This document shows positions 54,703 to 64,000 of a DNA stretch of 64,000 nt, in pieces. A program made the translations under genes and the position numbers. This stretch comes from Helianthus annuus (Eukaryota; Streptophyta; Magnoliopsida; Asterales; Asteraceae), in assembly GCF_002127325.2 (NCBI RefSeq), contig NC_035436.2, positions 19,653,020 to 19,717,019 on the forward strand. The letters are read 5' to 3'. The notes beneath the pieces are model-generated. The model did not search any database and was not told the origin of the DNA. It worked only from the letters and a program-made list of their open reading frames with translations. The number at the start of each line of letters is the position of its first letter. The first letter of the stretch is position 1.

Positions 54703-56590
54703 CTAATTATATTGAGAAAACTCACCCCAGTTAAGAAAACCCAGTAAACCCTCATATGTGGCTAGGATTGAGCCACATCACCTTATGTATAAAGATGAAG
54801 ACAAGGACAATTTTGTCATTTTCCCTATTGTTGACTGAATATGAAAGAAAGACGGCTCCTGTTTGCTTTTTTTATACTCTCCTGTGTTGATTTATGAAGT
54901 GTACTTTGTACTATGACATCTTTTAGTCTTTTTGTGTTTTATGTAACATAAATATGCTTTTAAATTTAACACATCTCATTTCTCCCAAACAGAGTCTTTT
55001 TGTGTTTTATGAAGCATTTCTCAAATGAAGAACATATTTTACTTCCCAAAAATCCAGAGAGATAGATGGTTAGAGAGAGAGGCAATGAGGATCGGTGAGA
55101 GAGGCAGTGAAGATCGGAGAAAGATCAGAAGATCGAACGGGTGTTCCATACAACATCAGATTCAGATCTGGTTCAGATCCGAAATCTAAAAAGATGATCC
55201 AGTTCCAAGATGCTACCAGATCCAAAAGATGTTGGATGTTGAACATGATGTTCCAGTTCTAAAAGATCCTCCAGATCCATAAGTATGTTTGTTTTCAGGT
55301 TTTTTTTTTCAGATTTGCATTTTTTGTTTTTTTGTTTTATAGATCTTCATTTTTTGTGTTTTGTAGATCTGCAACTTTTTTTATTTTTTTGTTCAAGAAG
55401 ATGAATGTTTTTTAGTTCTTGTTTTCTGGATATGTTGTTTTTTATTACTGATTTTTTCATTTTTTTTGTGTAAAATTTGTTTTCAGATCTGAACAAATGA
55501 AAACAATTTGATTTAAGTTCTTATGTATTGGATTAAAATCTAAGTTACTTTCTTGTTTATTGTTATGATGATTGAATCTAAAAAATATGTTGTTGTTGGA
55601 TTCTTGTTAATAAAGTTATATTTTTTATATACATGTTATATTTTTGATGTAACAATTCTCATAACAATTCTTTGCCTCTTAGTTATGAAACTCCAAGATC
55701 TAGGCATTTTTATGTAACGCTGTGTAACCGGGTGTTAGAAATGTAACAATCGAAGAAAAAAAACATATTACATTTTTTGTGTTACATAAATAATGCCAGT
55801 TACGTTTTTTTATGTTACATAAATAATGCCCGTTACATTTTTTGTAACAATCAAAGCAAAAACGCCTGTTACATTTTTTGTGTTACATAAAAAAATGTAA
55901 CAATCAAAGAAAAAATGTCTGTTACATTTTTTGTGTTACAGAAATAACGCTCGTTACAGAAAATAAAGTGCATTGTTACACTTTTTTAAATTACTGTAAA
56001 AATAAAGCGTGTTGTTATATTTTTCCAGGTTATTGTAAAGATAAAGTAACTGTTACGGAAACAAAGTGTGTTGTTACATTTTTTATGTTACAAAAAAAGT
56101 GGTTGTTACATATGTGACGTAAAATTGATCATGTACAAATTATATGTTACGTTTCTATGTAATATTTGATCATAGAAAAATTATATGTTACGTTTCTATG
56201 TAACATTTGATCTTAGAAAAAAAATATGTTACAAAAATAGATTGTCATATACACATGTAACAAAACCAAAAAAAAATATACGAGCAATAAAGAATATTGA
56301 AAAGTAGTTGGTATATCATATTTGGAGCAAAAAAGAAGTGTAACGATGAATATTGATGTGAGGGTTTCTTACAACATGTAGACTTTTGTCTGTTTATAAG
56401 AGAAATTGTATTAATGTTCCAATATTACCCTTCAGTACATGAAATATATTAAAAAATTAAGACAAAAGGACACAAAAGCAAGTTATTGGCAAAAGTGAAT
56501 CCTAACCATCCATCAAGTATGATCAATGGTTGTTATCGGGTTTTCAGGGTTTATTCAACTCAAGTGAGTTTTAAATTTATCCTTGCCCTA
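54703..56590. mobile_element. 1.9-kb inverted-repeat element in TA-rich target
   Basis: The left end GGCTAATTATATTGAGAAAACTCACCCCAG and the complement of the right end GGGCAAGGATAAATTTAAAACTCACTTGAG share ACTCAC, AAACCC and GTAAACCCT/ATAAACCCT words over about 60 bp. It is followed by TATATATATA. No coding region; the middle part (55690-56250) is full of TGTTACA words. Confidence 0.6.
55690..56250. repeat. TGTTACATTTTTTGTGTTACAT repeat block
   Basis: Many copies of TGTTACATTTTT(T)GTGTTACAT(A/G)AA spaced about 45 bp. TGTTAC and GTTACA occur in both orientations. Non-coding. Confidence 0.75.
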
Positions 56591-57308
56591 TATATATATA
56601 GGGTAGGGTTCCAGCGTGAACAACCTCCCAAGAGTGAACTGCGTGAACAGATCTGGACCCTTGATTTCCTTTTTAGTTGTTAAGGGTAGGATTGTAATTA
56701 TATAAAAATTAGATTTAAATCATTATTTTAATAATTGAATTAAGTTACATCTTTCCTATTTTAAATTCATTATCCACATTACGTTTTATTTATTAATAAG
56801 ATAATTATCAAAACAAACAACAAATCACCATATTTCAATTTTAATTTTCATTTCAGATTTCATCACAAGAATTCAAATTTTAATTTTTAAGATCCACGTA
56901 ACCTTCATATTTCAACGGTATACACATGTGTACTTGGATATAAAAAGAACAGTACACATGTGTACTTAGCATCGTACATATGTGTAATTAGCTACATAAT
57001 ACATACATAGAAACAATATCTGTAAAATTATTTTATATTTAACAAATTACAAGTTCCATAATGTTTTCCAAACCAAACAAAAAAACATATAATTACAAAA
57101 TCCAGTTTTGTAAAAACAATAAACCCAACATAATCGAAAAAACAAAAAAAAACATAATCTTTTACAACTATTCACCACGTTGTATGTTGAATCATCCTTA
57201 TCGACCAAGCAAACAAACATATGTGAATCATCCTTATCGACCTCATACGTGAATCATCCTTATCGACCTTCCATCTCCACTTTTCTCGTTAACGACATCT
57301 CCTATAAT

Positions 57309-57351
<43 letters not shown>

Positions 57352-58383
57352 CAGCAACTAATACTTTCCATAATTCACAAGTGTACATCAACAACCTTAC
57401 ACATTCAATACACAAAAAATTATGAGATATCACAAAAACAGACGGTATATACATGTGTAAATCGCGTTAAAATCAGAATACACATGTGTACATCACTTTA
57501 AAAACATAGCAAAATCAGAACACACATGTGTACATCGCATTAAAAACAGAGCAAAATAAAAAAATTGAACAAAAAAACTCAGCAACTAATACTTTGCATA
57601 ATTCACAAGTGTACATCAACAAATTTACACATTCAATACACAAAAAAAATCTTAGATATCAGAAAAAACAGACGCTATACACATGTGTACATCGCATTAA
57701 AATCAGCACAAAATCAGAATACACATGTGTACATCGCATTAAAAACAGAGCAAAATCAAAAAATTGAAATCCAAACAACTTAAAGGTATATCTTTCAAAA
57801 TTATGCAATGGAAATATGTGTTAAAAATATAATAAAATATGCCTTAAAGTGCACCAAACAGTTTTTGTTATTTATGCAATATTTTACATAATGTTGGTAA
57901 AAAACTTATATACTTTTATTTTCACATTTGTTGCAAGTAATTCAAAAAATGCCAACAAAACTACGTCAATGAATGTACATTACGTTTGGAAACAACGATG
58001 TCAAAGTAGGTTTTTTTAGAATATATTGATTTAAAATATAAAAGTCTAACACGTTTTTTTATGAAACTTGTTAATTGAAATTATTAGTTCTAAAACGTAA
58101 ATTGTAATCTATATCTTTCATTGGAACGTAAATTACCGGTGTTTATGGAGACGGCGAAGGCGGCGATAAAATGGCGACAGCGGCGATAAAATGACGACGG
58201 TGACGGCGGTCATAAAACGGCGACGACGGCAAAGTTGAAATCCCCATTCCAATCGTCTTCTACGGGTTTTTCCAGCGACTCTTGAACTTCGATGGTAGGT
58301 GAACTTGGACAGAAGTGAACTTCTACAGGAACCATGATAGAGAGAGAAAGAAATTGTTGAATAAAATTGAATAATAGAGATTT
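56591..58383. other. AT-rich sequence with short repeats
   Basis: After a TATATATATA run, GGGTAGGGTTCCAGCGTGAACAACC (56602 on) looks like the end of another MITE, with no partner found. The palindromic word ACACATGTGTAC occurs about eight times (56920-57735). GAATCATCCTTATCGACC occurs three times (57187-57270). About 47 A lie at 57312-57358. A block of about 70 bp at 57352-57420 is repeated at 57578-57650. At 58140-58220 a GGCGGCGATAAAATGGCGAC-type repeat. Confidence 0.6.
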
Positions 58384-60944
58384 TGTGACAACCCGAACAT
58401 TTAAGGTTCGTTTTATTTAATTCCTTGTTAGCTAGACAAGTTTCACCTGTCAGCAAATGCTTTAACCGCATGCATGTAAATTTAAAATTCGTTCACTGAG
58501 TTATATGTGATTGTTTTTAGTGTACGAGAGTTGTTGAATGATTTGGCTAGTCGCACGAAATAGTACCTGTCTCGTATTAATTAACCACCTTCGGCCCAGC
58601 TTTTGAAGTCCATATCGGAGTAAAACCCAAAGGGGTTCGGCCCACTTATTGCAACACACATAATAATAATATATGGCTCTCATGCATCATTTATAAATAT
58701 TCAGAAACGAAACCCTAGCCTCACTCTAAAAGCACTCCCCTACTCCCTCAATCCAGAAATTCCAGGCGTCGGATCCGTTATTCTGGCCGCACGCTGATGA
58801 CCCACTATCCGACAAACCGCACCCCAAACAACACCTTCCTCACCATTTGCGTTCACCCACATTTTCAGTCATCATCATCATCGGCGGAATATGGCGGCAA
58901 GGTGGAGAGAGAGAGAGAGGGATAGAGAGGCAGAGGAGGGAGAGGCGGTGGAAGTGAGGTTAACGACGGTCGGGATTCTCCTCTCCGCGGTAGTGGTCGT
59001 GGTGGTGGATTCTTTTCGTGTCCGAGACTAGGTGTCGGGTCTCGGAGCAGGATAAAGGCAACAACAGAATACCACACACATACACACTTCTACAGTCATG
59101 AGTATGTTCATCTCTTATCTATTTGCACTCCCTGTTATGTTGATTTTGGCATGTAAAGTATATGCATGAGGGTTAGCTGTTTGTCTACATGAATGCATAA
59201 TATTCGAGAGTTATATTAAAACTGCTGGAATGAATGTCGCCGCAGGCTGATTTGAATGTCTGATGGTTATTTGCATTTTGAAATTCTTAGCTAGGTTACG
59301 ACTATAAACTGTATCAGTTGTGATAGTAGGGTTTTAATAGAACATAAGCATGAGCTGTTTTTTTTAATGTAAATTGAAAAGAGGATAAGATGGGTGTAGT
59401 GTGACGGTTTGACCGTCCCATGCTTATTGTAGAGATTCATAATATATTCGGTAGTAACATTTGGGTGCTAGATGTGAATATATATACAAAACGTATATAT
59501 ACACAAAACACATATATATGAAAATAAAACATGATAAATAAACATAGACATATTTATAATAAAGCTGATGTATTATGGATTATCAAGACTTAATGGGGAT
59601 ATTGTAGAGATTTATAATATTATTGTGTAACTGATTGTTGTTAAATTTCGTAACAAAAATGATCGTGGTAAACAAAAGTTAAGGAAACTTCATTGTGTAC
59701 ACACACTTCCATCAGGCCGCAACCATGTCTGGACTTGGACATGCTGATGGGTTAAAGACTAGGCCGTTGGGCCTTAGGAGTTATCGGGTCTATGGGCCAC
59801 GAATGATGAACGGAGCCGCATACAGGTTGAATGTTTGATATTAGTTGCTACGTGAATAATTGGAACTTGGTATGTGTAATGCAACTTAGTATGGGTGGAA
59901 CCTAGTACGTAAATATACTTTAATAATGGAGTTTCGTGATACAATTAAGTGATATACCATGCCCATTGTTAGGCGTATACTATTTGTGATATTGTGATGA
60001 TGTATGTTGCACTTGCATTGTATGGACAACTGTTACAACATGTGTGCTAGTATGTGCGTTATTTATACATTGGACTATGTGGTATGTGAATAGGGAATAT
60101 GTGAATTAATCATGCGTGAAACATCTAGAGTTTGTGCACTCGAAACTGACTGTTACTGGTACCCATGTTAGGGCGTGTTTGATCACCTGTTAAACAAGAA
60201 ACTAATCTAACCGAGCAAATCTAAGGTGAGTTCACTACATTCGAGCATGCGTCCCAGTGGTTGGGGACAGTCAGTGGGTATTCCATGGGGGGATGAGTCT
60301 TTGGGTAAAAACGAGTATTTTGGTTAATATTCTCACCTATCATCTTTTGTAAGTCCCTCATCGGGTATTAGTTAGTAGCGCTACTTAGGTTTGGCACCCT
60401 CACCCCGTGCCTGTAGAGGACGGAGGTGAACTAATGACCCAGTCTGGCCCAGTACTAGATAGGAGTACGTGGGAAGGGCAGTCGTGTATTTCAGGAGCCG
60501 TCATTGTTCGGAAATGAGATATTAACAATATTACTTGCATTTGTCAGTGAACTATTTTACATATAACTGGTAACAAACGTTTTCTTAAACTGTGAACTCG
60601 CCAGCTTTGTCTGATACACTTGTTGCATGCTCGCAGGTCGTTAGATATCTTGGATTTGGGAACTTGCTGTCTGGAGTAGCTGGAGTGGTCATGGGTCGAC
60701 TGGAGGGATTCATGTGTCTGAACTATTGATACTATACATTGGTTTTGAAACAGTATACTTTGGTTTACTAATTGCTTCCGCTGAACATGTTGATTTTCAT
60801 TAAAACTCGTTGATGATATTTGTAACTAATAATCGGGGATTTTATTTGGAAACTTGTTTGGGTTCAACGTAATTAGTGGCTCGTTGTTGGTACGTCGCAC
60901 GCCTAACAGGGACATTCCCTAGGTGGTATTTTGGGGGTGTGACA
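58384..60944 (+). repeat. 5' LTR of element 9 (2561 bp)
   Basis: TGTGACAACCCG start, GGGGTGTGACA end, followed after three bases by TGGTATCAGAGCC. TATA-like TTTATAAATAT near 58690. Contains a GAGAGAGAG run (58904-58920). No palindrome cluster like those of elements 6-8. Confidence 0.85.
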
Positions 60945-60947
60945 GTT

Positions 60948-60960
60948 TGGTATCAGAGCC
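60948..60960 (+). other. initiator-Met tRNA primer binding site, element 9
   Basis: TGGTATCAGAGCC just after the LTR end. Confidence 0.92.
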
Positions 60961-62430
60961 ACTGGTTATAGTGAATTTGGTTTTAAAAACGTTTCTATAA
61001 AACCAGACTATAACCGAACAGATCCGAAATCGACCATGACACTCAGCTCCAGACCGCAAGGTTCGTCTCTCATTTACTCATTGTACTGTATAACTAGTGA
61101 ACACTTACATATGATATTGCATGTGATTGCACGTTTAGCACAACAATATGAATTCATTACTTGCATGTGTTATGTGATTGGTAGTGTGGTGTTCTCTTAA
61201 ACATTCATAGCTCACATTTCGTGATGCTCTTTGTTTGCTACTCGAGTTGGAGGAGCCATTTGACATGAGTTAAGAGGAACTGAGATGAGCATGCAAATCA
61301 CAATATTATTGTGGGTGCACACAGAATAATAATGTGGGGTGCATGCGAGTCCCAGTGAGGCTTAACAAGTGAAAAGGGGTTCCGTTCCGTTATTTGATCG
61401 ATGTGAAATACAACAGTCTATAGGAGTCGTGGTAGTGATTGTCTCCTACTTGAACGTAATCTTTTCACTCCTCTCTGAATCCTTTCGAACCTCGATGCTA
61501 TCGAGTAGTACCTGAACACCCACCTGAACGCCTAGCGAACTGTGTAGAATGTTAGGTGCTTGTACGAACATCCTTGAGTTGGATGTTGCAACGACAATGA
61601 TTGGTCTATACCTTTCTCACTTTTCTTTGTTCGCTGGAACTTAACGTATTGACGTCTTAAATCCCGAAGTGCGATCACTACTGCAACACTCTTGCGACAT
61701 ACCGTGTATTACTCCGTCAACTTGCAAGAACGATGGACAAGAGGGTAAACGTAGTACCTTACCGACTTAAGCATTTGAACGACCCTAGTTACCGGAAACG
61801 AATAACAACGATTTGACTCCAATCGAATCCTTAACCCCAGCCAGCGACTCATGGGAGTCGACTCTTACGAACCAATCAGGACAAATCGACGACGATTGAC
61901 GGTAGAGCGGACTGTGTAACCGCCCCCACCATGAGTAGTGCCTTAGGACGTGGCACAGAATGTGAAAAGATGGACCTTGTTGGTGAAAGGAAGCAGGACA
62001 CCGTTGCATGCAAAAATATTAGAGGCAACAGTCGCGGCAACATCAATGTACTCGTGATCGTAGGTTACAGTATGGAAACGAAGGTGACCTCAACAAGGAT
62101 TGACTGGGTTAAGTCAAGGTGACGACAACCAATGGAACGACGGCAATACTGGAAATTCTCGCAACAAATACGACAACACTGGAAATGATGTTTATGGAAA
62201 GGCATTTAGGATTGGCATAGGTAACGCCAGGCATAATAGCATCACGGTAACTTATACAAGTAGCCCTGTTTTAGTTAACACTGATGCTTCTTAAAACCGA
62301 ACCTGTGGTGGCAGCAACTGATGGCAAGTCAAGTGAAACCTCATCTGTTCGATGGGATGTAAACCCGACCTTGTGGGACAAGTGTTCGACATCAACCTTC
62401 TTTCTACTATCTGTGATAATTTGATGTAGT
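60961..62430 (+). pseudogene. decayed gag region of element 9
   Basis: Lies where gag should be, but no frame longer than 75 codons is open and I recognise no capsid motif. Called by position only. Confidence 0.4.
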
Positions 62431-62437
62431 AGTTAGT

Positions 62438-64000
62438 ATGGATTGGTTATCCATACATCACGCAGATATACCCTGCGAGAAGAAAGCTTTGTGTACCCCT
62501 CTCCCTAATGGAGAATCGTCGTCTGTTCCAAAGTACCAGAGTTGTGTAAAGGTTAGCATCAATTCTGCAATGAAAGCCCAGAAGTGTTTACGGAGGGATT
62601 ACCCCGCTGTGCTAGCTACCGTTTCTAATTGTCAGACTAAGGAAAATAGGATCAAGGACCTACCAGTTGTTCGTGACTCCTCTCGGTGTGCTGCTTAAGG
62701 GACTTTCAGGTTTACATTCACAACTATTAGTCGGAATCTCAATTGATCTCACGACAGAGGCAGCTTTGAATACTCGTACATTGTACCATTTGCATATGAG
62801 GGTTGCAAGAACTATTTAATCAACTACAGGAAATACTGGACAGGAGTTTGTCGGACCTAGGTTTTCGCTTTGGGAAGCCCCATTTATATCTGTGAAGATA
62901 AGCCTTTTCGTATGTGTACTGATTTTCGAGAACTCAATAAGGCGACAGTTGAGAACCGTTTGCCACGACCATATATAGATAACCTGACGACCAGTTGCGG
63001 GGGTCGAGCTTCCATTCGAGGTTTGAATAACAAACGAGCTATTCTCAGAAGGTAGTCTAAGGGGAGAATGTGCCTGCAACGACATACCATGCGCAGTGCG
63101 GCCATTTCGACGTTGTATTCCAAGACTTTCGAGCTAAACATCACACCAGCAGCTGTACGGATCACATGAATCGACCATGCTTATTGACGACATGTTGAAT
63201 TAATTCCAGGAGAAAGGAGCATCATGGGCAGCTTTGTATCTTATTTGAGAGCTCCTGAAGGAGGAGCCACACCGCGCGAAGCCTTGATAAATGTAACTTA
63301 TGGATGCGAGGGATACTTTTTTGGTCATATAATCAACGAAGTGGGAATACACGTGGATCTCGCTAAGACCCATATTAGTTAGAAACTGATCGACACCAGA
63401 GATCCCTTCGAGGATGCAACAATTTCCTGGTCTCACTAGATGCTATCGCAGATTCATCACAGGAAAGCTAACTTAGTTAATGGCATCGCTGGATGGAAGT
63501 TTGGACGGCCACGATTGTGAAACCTGAACGTGCACGACCTTTACAACACACTATCGACTCTAACTTACCTGATCAGACACGTTCTGTTCAAACTAGGGAA
63601 CAGAAAGAAGAGAACTTTCAAGTTAAGCCCATGCGGGGCATGGAGAAGCAACCCTTTGCAGGTTGGACAATATTCGCTACCTCTTGGAACGAATGTGGGT
63701 CTCATTATATGGCAACTATAGGGAACTCGTGTTGAGCAAAAACACACCGGCCTTAGTATTCTAGTCGTCTGGGTTTGGTGGGAGAGATTAGGATCTATAA
63801 AGTCTCGTATTGGTAATCGGGCATGAAGACCCACCTAGCTATGATTGTGAATGATGTTTAACTTGTGGGAAAGTCGAGGTGGAGTATCAGTAACCATAAA
63901 CACATATATGGAAATGAGAACAGACTGCCATGGATTTTGTCACTAGTCTACTTACAACGCGAAATGAAAACATTATCACCTGGGTGATCATTGATGGACT
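62438..64000 (+). pseudogene. decayed pol of element 9 (protease, RT, integrase start)
   Basis: Blocks in order: MDWLSIHHADIPCEKKALC and KENRIKDLPVVRDSS (protease to RT linker, 62438-62698); CTDFRELNKATVENRLPRPYIDNL (RT, about 62914-62985); a GYFFGHIINEVGIHVD-like RT block near 63308-63360; MDFVTSLLTTRNENIITWVIIDGL, the integrase D block, at about 63933-64000. The RT catalytic box is not visible. Multiple indels separate the blocks. Confidence 0.8.

Larger units (their letters stand above)
58384..64000 (+). mobile_element. element 9: decayed Tekay-like retrotransposon (runs off window)
   Basis: 5' LTR 58384-60944, primer site 60948-60960, heavily mutated gag-pol to the window end. Recognisable pol pieces appear in the right order (protease, RT, integrase), but frames change every few hundred bases. 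The 3' LTR lies beyond 64000. Confidence 0.85.

Noticed and set aside
58133..58471. 112-codon minus-strand ORF
   Set aside because: Spans a GGCGAC-type simple repeat and the LTR start of element 9; no recognisable domain.

Overview
This 64-kb window is plant nuclear DNA made almost entirely of transposable elements. I found no host gene, tRNA, rRNA or CRISPR array. Plant-type LTR retrotransposons (Tat, Athila and Tekay-like lineages), a PIF1-type Helitron with an RPA-like gene, hAT remnants and TA-targeted MITEs point to a dicot. The element types would fit a large repeat-rich genome such as Asteraceae, but that family assignment is only an impression.

Layout. 1-19.26 kb: four copies of one Ty3/gypsy Tat-type family nested in each other. 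Copy 1 (1-3118, minus) sits in copy 2 (3119-6321, minus). Copy 2 and copy 3 (7222-17986, plus) both sit in host copy 4 (6322-7221 plus 17992-19263). Copy 3 is complete: two 717-bp LTRs, 5-bp target duplication CCTTT, PBS, broken gag-pol with an extra RNase H domain, and a separate antisense spliced gene between pol and the 3' LTR. 19.26-25.13 kb: 3' part of an Athila-type element with an intact 635-codon ORF1 and a 1.4-kb LTR. 25.13-26.37 and 34.79-36.18 kb: a minus-strand gypsy remnant (element 6) split by a full-length chromovirus-like element 7 (26370-34786). 37.56-42.3 kb: element 8, a 3.28-kb LTR with initiator-Met PBS and a pre-gag ORF. 43.1-50.5+ kb: an autonomous-type Helitron on the minus strand (RPA-like gene, then RepHel helicase). 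50.99-52.47 kb: a 1.48-kb non-autonomous hAT element with 8-bp target duplication. 53.8-56.6 kb: a chain of inverted-repeat elements separated by TA runs. 58.38-64.0 kb: element 9, a 2.56-kb LTR and a badly decayed gag-pol running off the window.

How the parts relate. The genes are retrotransposon gag, protease, reverse transcriptase, RNase H and integrase, plus lineage extras: the Tat antisense gene, Athila ORF1, pre-gag ORFs and the Helitron replication proteins. Nearly all core enzymes are broken by stops or frameshifts. The exceptions are Athila ORF1 and the antisense Tat gene, whose four exons read through with consensus splice sites.

The most unusual pattern is that four unrelated LTR families each carry a private cluster of short GC-rich palindromes. 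In three of them the cluster lies upstream of a recognisable TATA box. Other points worth attention are the GGATCC-rich composition of the Tat family on both strands, a gag minisatellite that differs in copy number between sibling copies, and a probable class of MITE that inserts in TA microsatellites.
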